From assembly GCA_937902395.1 (NCBI GenBank), contig CALGTV010000111.1, forward strand, positions 1-41,178: DNA of 41,178 bases, in the 5' to 3' direction. This document shows positions 21,997-31,855 of the stretch, one piece after another (within the stretch, counting starts at the first letter, position 1; each line of letters begins with the position of its first letter). This DNA is from an uncultured Ruminococcus sp. Lineage in GTDB: Bacteria; Bacillota; Clostridia; Oscillospirales; Ruminococcaceae. The translations under genes and the position numbers were made by a program. The notes beneath the pieces are model-generated. The model was not told the DNA's origin and made no database searches. It saw only the letters and a program-made list of their open reading frames with translations.

Positions 21997-23697
21997 ATGC
22001 AGATTGTAACGACCAAGCAGATGACAAAGCTTGAAAAACAGGCAAAAAAACTGGGTATATCCCCAAAGGAGCTTATGCAGAACGCAGGCAAAAAGCTTGC
22101 TGAAAGAATAATGCAGATTTGTTCCAGTGAACAGCATATTCCTGAACGAACAAGCATAGTATTTCTTGCAGGAAGCGGCAACAACGGCGGAGACTGCTAC
22201 GCCGCCGCAAATATTCTTGTATACCGCGGCTATCATATTACAGTTGTAAATCTCGTTAAAGAGCCATCAACAGATATTGCTAAGGATTATTTTTCACAGC
22301 TTCCTGAAAAGGTCAATATCATCACAGGATACAGAAATGAGAATATCGAAGCGGCTATTGAGGCAGCAGAGCTTGATTACGCTACCCTTTACAGCAAGGA
22401 TATCACAACACTGAAAAACAAAAAAGACCTTACTGCAATTGATAAAATTCTTATCAAGGAAAAAGAACGCATGACAGCGGTACGTCGTGCAGTTGTATCA
22501 GCAGATGTGCTTGTTGACGGCGTTTTCGGCACAGGATTCAAAGGAAAGCTTGACAGCGAGCTTATGGCAATTTTCGCAATTGGCACAAGCGCATATCGTA
22601 TCTCTGTTGATATTCCAAGCGGCGGCGACGGCTCTAAGGGAACAGTTTCCCCAGGCTGTTTCAAGGCAGATGAAACACTTTGTCTTGGCTGTCTCAAATT
22701 CGGCATGACACAGTATCCGCTGAAAAAAATGTGTGGAAAAATCAGTGTTGCTGACATAGGAATCCCACCTGCCGCATATAGTATTCTTGACGGAGAGCAT
22801 GGCTATCATCGCCTTGACCGTGACAGTCTTGCAGGATTCCCTCCCAAAAGGGAAAGTGATGCACATAAGGGTACTTTCGGAACTGTTCTTGTTATCTCCG
22901 GCAGCAACTCAATGCGAGGCGCAGCAGCATTTGCCGCTTTAGGTGCACTGCGAAGCGGCGCAGGACTTGTTAAAGTTGCCTCTGTACCGCGATGCATAGA
23001 TACCATATCTGTACTTGCACCCGAAGCAATATATATTGAGCTGAACAACGACAGCAATGGATTCATGAAATTTGATGATAAAGCAAAAGAGCTTCTGAAA
23101 AAAGCAATGAAACAATCCACCGCTGTAGTAATCGGCTCAGGTATGGGAGTAACTGACGATACAAAGGAAATACTGCGATTTGTAGTTTCAAATTCATTTT
23201 GTCCTGTAATTATTGACGCAGACGGAATAAACTGCATAGCTGAGGACATAGAAATATTAGTGAACAGGAAATCCGAAGTAATCCTCACGCCGCATCCAGG
23301 AGAAATGGCAAGACTTCTCAACTGCGATGCTGAATCAATAAACGAAAATCGTATTATGGTTGCCGAGAAATACGCCGAAAAACACGGAGTAACCGTTGTT
23401 CTGAAAGGTGCAGGAACTATAATCTCCGACAAATTCCATACTGCCGCAAACCATACAGGAAACGCAGGCATGAGCCGCGGCGGCAGTGGAGATATACTTT
23501 CGGGAATAATAGGCTCAGCAGTAGCACAGGGATTTTCACCATATGATGCTGCCTGTGCAGGAGTATATATGCACGGACTTGCAGGAGATTCCGCAGCTAA
23601 GAAATACGGTCAGGAAGCAATGCTCCCAAGGGATATTATTAATTGTCTCTCCGATGCTTTCAGAACTCTGAAAGAAAAGCAGAGCAGAAATTCATAA
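21997..23697 (+). CDS. nnr: Bifunctional NAD(P)H-hydrate repair enzyme Nnr
   Basis: Repairs damaged NADHX and NADPHX. The N-terminal YjeF_N epimerase domain (about 1-215) has GSGNNGGDCYAAANIL; the usual Gly after NNGGD is Cys here. The C-terminal ADP/ATP-dependent dehydratase domain (about 275-560) has HKGTFGTVLVISGS, LTPHPGEMARLL, and SRGGSGDILSGIIG with the catalytic Asp. At 566 residues it is slightly long, due to a charged insert around residues 135-160 in the epimerase domain. The AAGGAG site is well placed. The gene is independent of the pheS operon and cotranscribed with the upstream membrane protein. Confidence 0.95.
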   Translation: MQIVTTKQMTKLEKQAKKLGISPKELMQNAGKKLAERIMQICSSEQHIPERTSIVFLAGSGNNGGDCYAAANILVYRGYHITVVNLVKEPSTDIAKDYFSQLPEKVNIITGYRNENIEAAIEAAELDYATLYSKDITTLKNKKDLTAIDKILIKEKERMTAVRRAVVSADVLVDGVFGTGFKGKLDSELMAIFAIGTSAYRISVDIPSGGDGSKGTVSPGCFKADETLCLGCLKFGMTQYPLKKMCGKISVADIGIPPAAYSILDGEHGYHRLDRDSLAGFPPKRESDAHKGTFGTVLVISGSNSMRGAAAFAALGALRSGAGLVKVASVPRCIDTISVLAPEAIYIELNNDSNGFMKFDDKAKELLKKAMKQSTAVVIGSGMGVTDDTKEILRFVVSNSFCPVIIDADGINCIAEDIEILVNRKSEVILTPHPGEMARLLNCDAESINENRIMVAEKYAEKHGVTVVLKGAGTIISDKFHTAANHTGNAGMSRGGSGDILSGIIGSAVAQGFSPYDAACAGVYMHGLAGDSAAKKYGQEAMLPRDIINCLSDAFRTLKEKQSRNS

Positions 23698-23746
23698 AAA
23701 ATAACGGATGTTAAAAGAAAAAAATATTTTGATTGGAGACTTTACC

Positions 23747-24352
23747 ATGAAAAAACTTTTAGCATCCGTTTTAGTTTGTGTATGCGTTTTCTTTATGACA
23801 GCGTGCAGTACACCGATGAAATCCTCAACAAAACGGCAGAACAATCTCAATTCCACATTTACAGCAAAAATGAATGTCAGCCTTGAAAAACTGAATGCCG
23901 AGGGAACAATCACCCGATTTGGAGACGGCAAATGGGAAGCAGAATTTGAATCTCCCAACACTCTCAGCGGAGTAAAGCTTGTATTCGAGGAAAACACTGT
24001 AAAGGCAAGCTACAAAGGGCTTGATTTTTCTGTTCCGAAATCTGCAATTCCTGTAAAGGCAATGCTTTTAAATCTTATTGAAGCGGTTGATACATCTGCC
24101 CATGAAACAGAGCTCACAGGCGAAGAAAAAGAGGGACTTTTCTGCATGGAGGGTTCACTTGAGGGCGGAGAATATTCACTTTCTCTTGATTCAAACGGCA
24201 ATATACATACCTTTGAGATGCCGAATAATCTGCTGAAAATAGCATTTTCAGAGGTATCAGCATCGGGCGCACCAATCTCCACTGCCGTATCTGAAACAAC
24301 AGCCTGTACAACTGAAACTACAGCAGAAACAACTACAACAACAACGTGTTAA
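23747..24352 (+). CDS. Lipoprotein of unknown function
   Basis: A 201-residue predicted lipoprotein. The signal peptide (MKKLLASVLVCVCVFFMTAC) ends in a lipobox with the modified Cys at residue 20. The mature part is a beta-rich domain (FTAKMNVSLEKLNAEGTITR, KLVFEENTVKASYKGLDFSV) that resembles small surface lipoproteins in the same group. It ends in a Thr-rich tail finishing TTTTTTC. The ATG at 23747 has a TTGGAG site; an upstream in-frame start at 23708 is less likely because it would displace the signal peptide. Transcription ends at 24455-24487. Confidence 0.85.
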   Translation: MKKLLASVLVCVCVFFMTACSTPMKSSTKRQNNLNSTFTAKMNVSLEKLNAEGTITRFGDGKWEAEFESPNTLSGVKLVFEENTVKASYKGLDFSVPKSAIPVKAMLLNLIEAVDTSAHETELTGEEKEGLFCMEGSLEGGEYSLSLDSNGNIHTFEMPNNLLKIAFSEVSASGAPISTAVSETTACTTETTAETTTTTTC

Positions 24353-24681
24353 TAACATGAACGGGATTCCAAAGGGTAAAACCTTTTGGCAGAGACAAGA
24401 GAAATCATCCCCTTAAATTATCTTATGGGAATCTCTAATGTTTTTAAATCAGACAAAATGAGGAAGCGAATTTGCTTCCTCATTTTTACAATAATTTTCT
24501 AAAAATCCTCTTACTTAAATGGATTAAATTATCAAAAAATTATGTGCATATCAAACATTTTTTGATGTTGATAAATATGCATGTATACAAACTTTTTAAA
24601 AATTTTTCAATAATCAACTTTTTTCCGTTGAAAAAGTGCCCGTTTCAGCCCTATTATGGAGGGAGTTTTTTCAAAAGCACA
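24353..24681. other. AT-rich convergent intergenic region
   Basis: No gene seen. It holds a 9-bp hairpin (CCAAAGGGT / ACCTTTTGG, 24369-24389) enclosed by GATTCC (24365-24370) and GGAATC (24428-24433), then the terminator at 24455-24487, then about 190 bases of AT-rich sequence with a weak inverted repeat (ACTTTTTT / GAAAAAGT near 24620-24642). It separates two converging operons. Confidence 0.7.
24455..24487 (+). terminator. Terminator of the nnr operon
   Basis: A perfect stem (AATGAGGAAGC / GCTTCCTCATT) with a 7-base loop, followed by TTTTT. Confidence 0.92.
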
Positions 24682-25110
24682 TCATTCAGCAACTAAATAA
24701 TCATTATTCTGCTCATCAAAAACCATTGGTTTAAGCCATTGAATATATGCAACTTCAAATTCAAAAGCAATAGTATCGCCCAGTTCACTTTCCATGGTTA
24801 CATGAAAAGAATTATCCTGATTTTCATTTATGCTGAAAGAGCGAACAATAAACCTGCGATGTTCAGAATCAACTTTTGAACGCACATTTGTGTGTATCTC
24901 TTTTACAAAGAAGTAATCAATTGTAATGCAGACCTTATCATATACTTTCCACTTTTTCGGCGGATTTAAAACAGGACAGCCGACAACCCACACAATACGT
25001 ATTTCATTTCCAAGAGGGTAAACAAGTATATTTTCTATTTCCTGCCCATTAAAATCAAAATCAGAGCCGAATACATTCTCTAAAGCACGCCAATTCTGGA
25101 ATCCTTTCAT
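24682..25110 (-). CDS. Small soluble protein, possibly Imm50-like
   Basis: A 142-residue acidic protein with no signal peptide. The start MKGFQNWRALENVFGSDFDF, the middle NPPKKWKVYDKVCITIDYFF and the strand-rich end resemble the Imm50 immunity family as I remember it (W near the start, PPKKW in the middle). The match is from memory and not certain. The ATG at 25110 has GGAGGTG upstream; the ATG at 25128 lies before that site. It is the last gene of the operon, 29 bases after the peptidase. No toxin gene is next to it, so an immunity role would need a partner elsewhere. Confidence 0.65.
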   Translation of the reverse strand: MKGFQNWRALENVFGSDFDFNGQEIENILVYPLGNEIRIVWVVGCPVLNPPKKWKVYDKVCITIDYFFVKEIHTNVRSKVDSEHRRFIVRSFSINENQDNSFHVTMESELGDTIAFEFEVAYIQWLKPMVFDEQNNDYLVAE

Positions 25111-25139
25111 AAGCAAAGACACCTCCATTGAATAACAAA

Positions 25140-28007
25140 TCAGAACACGGATAATATTTTAAATCCGCGGTCAGCCGCCTCATTTGTAACGTCATCCGAA
25201 CCTGTGACACAGCTGTAAACTGGATTTTTCATGTCATCACAAATGTCAGCAATCCTGTCACAGCTCATCGAAAGAATCTCTCCGCGAAGCTTTCTTCTGG
25301 ATTCCTGAGTGATACCTCTGAAATACATACTATCAGCCGCCGATGCATATTCAGCGTCGGAGACAAGAGGCTCACCCGAAGCTATTGTACTTATGATATA
25401 CGACGTAATATCAGGATTATTTCTGCAATATTCTCTGAGAAATTCTGAGGAATTCTCATATATTCCGATACTATTCAGTGGCGAGGGGTCACAATAGGAA
25501 TAAAAACTAACTTCAAGCATATTGTTCAGACTACAGCCCGAACCGTATGCACCGCCCTTGACGCGCACTTCATTCCAAAGATACTCGTAGCTGATTATGG
25601 TAGAAGCAACAGACCACGCGGATTTATCTGATATTTTCCTGCCAAGAACAGCACCGGAACAGCAGGTAGCCGAAGGAATAGTTATTCCCGTATTTTTGGA
25701 TAAATCAAGGCTGAATTTCATACTTTCAGCTGTACACGGCTCTCCCTCAGGGAGAATATCAGTAAGAATTCCGATATTTGTCTCCAAAGCTGAACCAATG
25801 CTGACAGTCAATCTGGATTTGCAGAAAATACGCTGCGCAATGGGCTTCAACTGACGTAATAAAGCGGAAAACTCCTCATCTGAGAGCTCATTTACACTGT
25901 GGAAAGTCCGATAAGCCTCATATCCTCTTATGAATTCGATTAAAGCCGATTCTGCTGACATTAAAGCAGTTGTACGACGAACAGAAAAACGGTGTCCGTC
26001 AGATATAATATCCTGCTTCATTTCCTCTTCGTCCTGTTTAAGCTGTCTTGAAGCAATTTCAGGATATTCATATTCTGTTTCGGTCAAAAGCTCACCAAGA
26101 AGTCTTAATGCTTCATCAGTGTTTCGGGAAAGAAATCTTGTCTTGACCTCAAAAAACACCTGACAGCTTTCGGAATCATTTTCATTTCCCATGGGAATTA
26201 TATCCGTTGTAAGATTTCCGAGAGTACCGATAATTTTCTTCTGCAATTCAAGTCCCGTACTTTTCGATGTTGGAAGTTCAGCAATCAACCTGTCAAGAAT
26301 AAGAAGCTGTTTCAGTTCATCATGAGTAAAATCATTTATATTGAAATACAGCGTCATAACTGTAATGTCTTTTTCACGGACGGGATGATGGAGAATCTTC
26401 ACATCGTTCTCAAAACATTCTTCTGTGATGTATTCAATAGGCTCAGGTGAAATCTCTGTCAACGGCAATTCAGGGAGCATTGCAACAGCTTCGGCGCTGT
26501 CGGGAGTATTCTGCCACTCTGTAATATCCTCATTAAGCTTTATGAGTTCTGCCTTTTCATCATCAGACATAGCGGTTATTTCCGCAGCTGTTCGTCTGCG
26601 CTCATTTTCAGCCTGTTCCTCGCCATAAGTGTCCGAGGGAAGCATGTATAATATTGCCCTGCCTTTTTTGTCAAGGAGCCATTCTGCAAGGAGTTCCTCA
26701 AAATATCTGCTGTCAAGCTTTTCTCTCAGCGTGTTGAAAACATCGCTTCGGTCTATATAAATCAGCGGATCTCCACCGTAAAGCCATGAGGACATGGAAT
26801 CGATACAGCGTGTAAGTCCCTTAGGCTCTTCTGATTCTCTGTATCGGAATTCACAGCGGTTTATAGCGGCTTCGAGAATATCTCTGCCTATCCCCTTTTC
26901 AACTAACTCGCATGCAGATTTTTCCGCGGCTTCAAGTAATTTTTCACCGTTTTTCCTGTCCATATTATTGAATTTCAGCACACCGAAAGGCTGTAAAACA
27001 CCGTCAGTTATGCTTAAATTCACATCAAGACACATATTTGTATCAAGGACTGCTTTTTTAAAGGGCGAATCGTTACAACCTGCAATAGCCTCTGTAAGCA
27101 CACTATAAGCAGCAATTTTCTCCCTTTCCTGCCATGAAGCAAGGATTTTTCCCACTGCAAGAAATGTCTGTGAATCGCTTTCACATTCAGCAGATGAATC
27201 ATAATATAATTCACGGTTACAGCTTTCTGTCTGCTTCTGATAAGCAATTTCGGGCAATTCACCGCATTTTTCATACTGGGAAAGATAGCTGTCGATAAGA
27301 GACAGCACCTCATCAGGATTAATTCCGCCGTCAAGGTAAATATACGAATTTGCAGGGTGATAAAAGCGCTTGTGAGCGTCGATAAACTGCTCATAAGTCA
27401 AATCAGGAATAGCTGTAGGAAGTCCGCCGAACTCAAAGCGATATGAAGTCTCAGGAAAAAGCAGGCTGTTCATTTCACTTTCAATTCTGTCATGAACCGT
27501 TGAAATATAACCTTTCATCTCATTGAAAACAACACCCTTGTATGCCGCTTCCTCATCATTTCCGTAATATTCGGTATGATGTCCCTCCTGATAAAAAATG
27601 TTCGGAACAGTATAAATCAATGGTTTGAAAACAGCGTCAAGATATACTTTTGTCAGATTCATGAAATCCCTGTTGTTTCGGCTTGAAACAGGATACATAG
27701 TTTTATCCGAAAAAGTCATGGCATTGAGAAATGTGTTCATCGAGCCTTTAAGAAGATAGAGAAATGGCTCTTTTACAGGGTAATTTTCAGAACCGCCAAG
27801 CACCGAATGTTCAAGTATATGGAATACACCTGTATCGTCCTCGGGAACAGTCTTAAAGGATATGCAGAAAAGCTTGTTTTCTTCCCCGTTATTCATCCAT
27901 GCAAGAGGAGCATTTGTCTTATCATGGCGCATTTCTATAAATTCACCGCATTCGGACTGACGTATATTAGTAATGGTAAAACCGTGTATTTTTTCGTTTA
28001 TTATCAT
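25140..28007 (-). CDS. M16C family zinc metallopeptidase (presequence-protease type)
   Basis: A 955-residue protein of the insulinase/PreP class, which degrades peptides in a closed chamber. The inverted zinc motif HILEH is at residues 63-67, and the third ligand Glu is expected in VVFNEMKGYIS further along. The C-terminal half has the usual inactive second half with KGGAYGSGCSLN (Arg/Lys-Gly-Gly-Ala-Tyr-Gly is a conserved substrate-binding segment). Length matches the M16C subfamily. There is no signal peptide, so it is cytoplasmic, unlike most proteins in this operon. The ATG lies 3 bases after the dockerin gene. Confidence 0.94.
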   Translation of the reverse strand: MIINEKIHGFTITNIRQSECGEFIEMRHDKTNAPLAWMNNGEENKLFCISFKTVPEDDTGVFHILEHSVLGGSENYPVKEPFLYLLKGSMNTFLNAMTFSDKTMYPVSSRNNRDFMNLTKVYLDAVFKPLIYTVPNIFYQEGHHTEYYGNDEEAAYKGVVFNEMKGYISTVHDRIESEMNSLLFPETSYRFEFGGLPTAIPDLTYEQFIDAHKRFYHPANSYIYLDGGINPDEVLSLIDSYLSQYEKCGELPEIAYQKQTESCNRELYYDSSAECESDSQTFLAVGKILASWQEREKIAAYSVLTEAIAGCNDSPFKKAVLDTNMCLDVNLSITDGVLQPFGVLKFNNMDRKNGEKLLEAAEKSACELVEKGIGRDILEAAINRCEFRYRESEEPKGLTRCIDSMSSWLYGGDPLIYIDRSDVFNTLREKLDSRYFEELLAEWLLDKKGRAILYMLPSDTYGEEQAENERRRTAAEITAMSDDEKAELIKLNEDITEWQNTPDSAEAVAMLPELPLTEISPEPIEYITEECFENDVKILHHPVREKDITVMTLYFNINDFTHDELKQLLILDRLIAELPTSKSTGLELQKKIIGTLGNLTTDIIPMGNENDSESCQVFFEVKTRFLSRNTDEALRLLGELLTETEYEYPEIASRQLKQDEEEMKQDIISDGHRFSVRRTTALMSAESALIEFIRGYEAYRTFHSVNELSDEEFSALLRQLKPIAQRIFCKSRLTVSIGSALETNIGILTDILPEGEPCTAESMKFSLDLSKNTGITIPSATCCSGAVLGRKISDKSAWSVASTIISYEYLWNEVRVKGGAYGSGCSLNNMLEVSFYSYCDPSPLNSIGIYENSSEFLREYCRNNPDITSYIISTIASGEPLVSDAEYASAADSMYFRGITQESRRKLRGEILSMSCDRIADICDDMKNPVYSCVTGSDDVTNEAADRGFKILSVF

Positions 28008-28010
28008 AAT

Positions 28011-29033
28011 TTATTTATCCCATGAAGGCGTGCCGCCTGTTGATATTGCGGAATAGTAAACAAGAATATCAGAAGCATCAGCCGCATCTATTGCACTATC
28101 TTTGTTTACATTTGCTGAAATAATCTGTTTATCAGTAAATGAAGAATCTCCGCCTGTTGAAAGTCTGGAATATTCAGCAAGCACCATTGAGGCATCAGAG
28201 GCATCAACAGCTAAATCGTTGTTTACATCACCTATCATGATGTAATCAAGATGAACAGCGATTTCCTTTTCATTATCGGTATCTTTCACAACAGTCCATG
28301 AATTGTCAATTTCCGCATCATCTATAGTGAATTTATAACATATTTCACGGAAACTGCCGGGATTGTCGTTACCGTCGGGAATTGTAAAGCTGTCAGCATA
28401 TGCATCTGCTGTGATATTGTATTTTCCACCTGTAACTGTTACCATGATTTTATAAATACGGTAATCATCATCGGAAACATCACGTCCCTCCACATCAAAT
28501 GCGTAAACCTCGCCGCCTTTGATATGAGTGTTATAATACTCATGAGCGTCATATTCGGGAGAACTGTACTCAATTGAAATATTAGCCGTTGCGCCCTCTG
28601 GAACATCTACAAGTATTCTGCCGTTTATATCAGCCTTGTTTATATGTTCGCATACAGGCTCAACCTTTATTGCTGTTTCAGCAGGGGCTGTAGTTGTAGC
28701 AGGAACTGTTGTTGCTTTTGTTGTAGTTGTTGTCGTTGTTGCCGTTTTAGTAACAGAAGATGTTGTATTAACAGGCTTTTTCTTCGTTGTAACAGAAGAA
28801 GTTGTATATGTAGATTTTTCACTTGAAGTTACTGTAGTTGTTGTTGCAGTCTGTTTTGTTGTAACGGGAGCAGTTGTAAGGGTAATTTTCTCGTCAGAAA
28901 GAATTTCTTCTCCTGACTGTGTGGGCTGTTTGATTTCCTCGCCGCCCTCTGCGTATACGTTAAAGGAAGCAGGAGCTGCCGCCATGACAGCAGCTGCAAG
29001 AATTGATATAAATTTCTTATGTCTCATTGTCAT
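28011..29033 (-). CDS. Secreted dockerin protein
   Basis: A 340-residue protein with a signal peptide (about 1-28), a Thr-rich low-complexity linker (about 45-125), a beta-rich domain of about 130 residues and a C-terminal type I-like dockerin. The dockerin has two calcium-binding repeats: GDVNNDLAVDASDASMVL and ANVNKDSAIDAADASDIL. Dockerins attach proteins to cohesins on a scaffold or the cell. No catalytic module is evident. Its place between the SGNH-type partner and the peptidase is unusual for cellulosome proteins, which are usually monocistronic or among carbohydrate enzymes. Overlapping spacing (9 and 3 bases) indicates cotranscription. Confidence 0.92.
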   Translation of the reverse strand: MTMRHKKFISILAAAVMAAAPASFNVYAEGGEEIKQPTQSGEEILSDEKITLTTAPVTTKQTATTTTVTSSEKSTYTTSSVTTKKKPVNTTSSVTKTATTTTTTTKATTVPATTTAPAETAIKVEPVCEHINKADINGRILVDVPEGATANISIEYSSPEYDAHEYYNTHIKGGEVYAFDVEGRDVSDDDYRIYKIMVTVTGGKYNITADAYADSFTIPDGNDNPGSFREICYKFTIDDAEIDNSWTVVKDTDNEKEIAVHLDYIMIGDVNNDLAVDASDASMVLAEYSRLSTGGDSSFTDKQIISANVNKDSAIDAADASDILVYYSAISTGGTPSWDK

Positions 29034-29042
29034 TACCTCTAA

Positions 29043-30431
29043 TTAAAAATCAGCATAAACTGCTCTGCCGTTTTCGTTGAGAACAGTTATTCTTATGTTG
29101 TCTGTATTTGTTCCCTGTGGAAGATACAGAGAAAATCCACATGGAGTATATTCATATTCATCAAGAAGTGAATCCTCAAAACAGGTAAAGGCTTCATATA
29201 ACGTACCCTCTGCTTCAACAAGGATTCTTTGACTTTCTCCCTCGAAAAAGCTTTCGGGAAGTATGCCGTAAATATGCATCATGCCGTTGCTTTCAGCTGT
29301 TTTGATTACGGCATCAGTACTATCGCCTTTTTCTGCATATATATCAGCAATCCCAAGTGGAACAGCATCCATTACCGGTGCGGATTTCAGCAGATTGCAA
29401 AGATTTCGCTCAACCAGCTCGATTATTACACTGTCACCCTCGCTGACTTTTTGCAGATTATAGGGAACAGCTCTGGAAAACTCCGCTGTAGCAAACATCT
29501 CCGCCATATATGGCAGTATAGCCTCGCCGTAGGAATCACGGTACATCAGCAGATTCCCCTGAGAATCGGGATTTGATGTTGTGATTGATATATCATCAAG
29601 TCCTCTGAATCGGCTTGTGTACTCATACTTGAACTCATAAGCATTGTGAAGCTGCATATCCTTTGCTTCCTCAGCAGGATAAAGCATAGCCGCAAGGTCG
29701 CCGAGACGGTCATATTCTATATACCAGCCGTTTCCCGTGCCGCATGAGCCTTTGTTAAGCTTGTTCATCAGCATGGTATGTGCGGCATATGCGCCGAAAT
29801 TGTTCCAATGGGTATCTGTTTTATGATACAATGCTGTTGGCGATTCAAGCCCAAGAAGTGCGGATTTCATATCAAAGTAGAAATTCTCCCCCGATAGCTT
29901 TGCTGTAAGCCTTTCAAGGTTACTCTCATTATCTGAGGGAACATAGTTATAAGGCATATTTTCAGGATATATTGTATTCTTATTCGGTGCGGCGAAAAAA
30001 ATGAAATCGGCATCTTTACTGTCACAGTAATCTCCGATAATGCGCAAATTATTGGCAATATTATTTATTTCGGTTTCGCTGAGAGTATCAATCCGCAGAA
30101 AATCATTGATTGTTTCGCCATAATAAAGCCAGCCGTCCTTGCCCACAATTACATCATTGTCGGCAGAAGTCTTCGTCAAAGCTGATTTAAGCCGTCCATC
30201 TGTGGTTACAAGCTGCTGTCGGAAAGCAAAGTGCTCCGAAAAATAGGATTCAAATTCATCAAAGAATTCAAAATTCAGTTTCCCCTCCTCAGTTTTTACA
30301 GAGGGAAATTCTGCAAGCTGCCGTTTTTCCTTTGAAGCGTCGCCTTTCATAAACGGAGTCAGCACCGCTGGAACAAGACATATTCCAATAAATGCGGCTG
30401 TATAAATTCTGTAAAAATTATTCTTTTTCAT
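29043..30431 (-). CDS. AlgX/AlgJ-like SGNH-type acetyltransferase partner (DHHW family)
   Basis: A 462-residue protein anchored by one N-terminal segment (about 7-26) with the rest outside the membrane. It carries the Asp-His pair in TDTHWNNFGAY (about 205-216) and a serine motif YRDSYGEAI, as in AlgJ/AlgX proteins that transfer acetyl groups to exported polysaccharide. The start KEKRQLAEFP and KDGWLYYGE are also family features. The gene follows the MBOAT gene by 11 bases, which is the usual pair: MBOAT moves the acetyl group across the membrane and the SGNH protein transfers it. The substrate polymer is unknown. Confidence 0.9.
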   Translation of the reverse strand: MKKNNFYRIYTAAFIGICLVPAVLTPFMKGDASKEKRQLAEFPSVKTEEGKLNFEFFDEFESYFSEHFAFRQQLVTTDGRLKSALTKTSADNDVIVGKDGWLYYGETINDFLRIDTLSETEINNIANNLRIIGDYCDSKDADFIFFAAPNKNTIYPENMPYNYVPSDNESNLERLTAKLSGENFYFDMKSALLGLESPTALYHKTDTHWNNFGAYAAHTMLMNKLNKGSCGTGNGWYIEYDRLGDLAAMLYPAEEAKDMQLHNAYEFKYEYTSRFRGLDDISITTSNPDSQGNLLMYRDSYGEAILPYMAEMFATAEFSRAVPYNLQKVSEGDSVIIELVERNLCNLLKSAPVMDAVPLGIADIYAEKGDSTDAVIKTAESNGMMHIYGILPESFFEGESQRILVEAEGTLYEAFTCFEDSLLDEYEYTPCGFSLYLPQGTNTDNIRITVLNENGRAVYADF

Positions 30432-30442
30432 ATCCGCACCTC

Positions 30443-31846
30443 CTAAAATCTGAAATATATAAATGGATTATAGGACGCTGATGATAATGAAAGTATGCAA
30501 AGCCCTAAAAGTACAATTGATATGCCATAGGTGCTGTATTCGTATACTGCAGCAGATTTTTCGGATTTCGCCGACATTTTTAGCTTTTCCATAACGGGCA
30601 TTGAAAAAATCACTGCAAATACAAATATTATGAGATACAGCGGTGTAAGCTGTGTCATAAACATGGCCGTCTGTACGGAATCCCCTGAGGGAACAAACAT
30701 ATGACCAATGTATTTGCATGCAATTGTAAGATTATCCGCTCTGAAAAATACAAATGCAAGAATTGTTACAAATACTGCATAGAAATGTCTGAATGGTTTA
30801 AGCCACTTTTCTGTATTTATTATCTTGTATGATTCAATCATGAGGAATATACCGTTGATAAGTCCCCATACAATAAAATTAAGGCTTGCTCCGTGCCAGA
30901 GACCTGTGCAGAAAAATACAATCAGCTTGTTAAGGGCTGTTCTTACCTTGCCCTTTCTGTTGCCGCCAAGGGGAATATACAGATACTCCTTGAACCACGT
31001 TGATACGGAAATATGCCACCTGCGCCAGAATTCCTGCATACTCTGGGAAATATAAGGATAATTAAAGTTTTCCTTAAAAGTGAAACCGAACATTGAACCA
31101 AGTCCGATTGCCATATCACTGTAGCCGCTGAAATCAAAGTATATCTGGAAAAGATATGATATTGCTCCAAGCCATGCAAGCGGTACTGACAGCTCAGATA
31201 TATCAAGACCGTACACATAATCCGCAGTATATGCCATTGTATTGGCTATGAGGAGCTTTTTTGAAAGTCCTGTTATAAAGCGCTTTATTCCCTCTGCTGT
31301 CATCTGCGGAGTTGTGGTGCGGTGGTCAATCTGGTCGGCAAAATCGTAGTATTTTACTATAGGACCTGCCACAAGCTGCGGGAAAAATGTGATATATAAT
31401 GCAAGCTTATACAGATTCTTCTGGATATAATCCGGTGATTTGTATGCGTCTATAACGTAGGACATTGCCTGAAATGTATAGAATGATATACCGATAGGCA
31501 ATGCAATATTCGGCACAGATACGCTGAGAAATGGCAATTTGTTAAGCATTTCCGCACCGAAGCCTGCATACTTGAAAATTCCAAGCATTAAAAGGTTACA
31601 TATAACGGCAGCGGAAAGGCACAGTTTCCTGTGCTTGTTTCCACTTTTCATGGCAAGTCCAAAAACATAATTCATCGCAATTGAAATAAGCATGAGTACT
31701 ATTGCTTTCGGCTCGCCGTATGTATAGAAAAAAAGACTGAATAACAGCAGTAATACGTTCTTTGCCGTTATTGACGGTATGATTCTGTAAAGAATATATA
31801 CCGATGTGAGAAATAAAAACAGGAATACAGGGCTGCTGAATACCAT
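30443..31846 (-). CDS. MBOAT acyltransferase (AlgI/DltB-like)
   Basis: A 467-residue membrane-bound O-acyltransferase with about 11 hydrophobic segments. Signature stretches are present: YFDFSGYSDMAIGLG, QEFWRRWHISVSTWFKEYLY, IPLGGNRKG, and TGLWHGASLNFIVWG with the catalytic His. AlgI-type members channel acetyl groups for O-acetylation of alginate, cellulose or wall polymers; DltB handles D-alanine. The AlgX/AlgJ-like partner and the absence of dltA and dltC favour O-acetylation. The ATG is 9 bases after the lipoprotein stop. Confidence 0.94.
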   Translation of the reverse strand: MVFSSPVFLFLFLTSVYILYRIIPSITAKNVLLLLFSLFFYTYGEPKAIVLMLISIAMNYVFGLAMKSGNKHRKLCLSAAVICNLLMLGIFKYAGFGAEMLNKLPFLSVSVPNIALPIGISFYTFQAMSYVIDAYKSPDYIQKNLYKLALYITFFPQLVAGPIVKYYDFADQIDHRTTTPQMTAEGIKRFITGLSKKLLIANTMAYTADYVYGLDISELSVPLAWLGAISYLFQIYFDFSGYSDMAIGLGSMFGFTFKENFNYPYISQSMQEFWRRWHISVSTWFKEYLYIPLGGNRKGKVRTALNKLIVFFCTGLWHGASLNFIVWGLINGIFLMIESYKIINTEKWLKPFRHFYAVFVTILAFVFFRADNLTIACKYIGHMFVPSGDSVQTAMFMTQLTPLYLIIFVFAVIFSMPVMEKLKMSAKSEKSAAVYEYSTYGISIVLLGLCILSLSSASYNPFIYFRF

Positions 31847-31855
31847 TTGTTCTCC

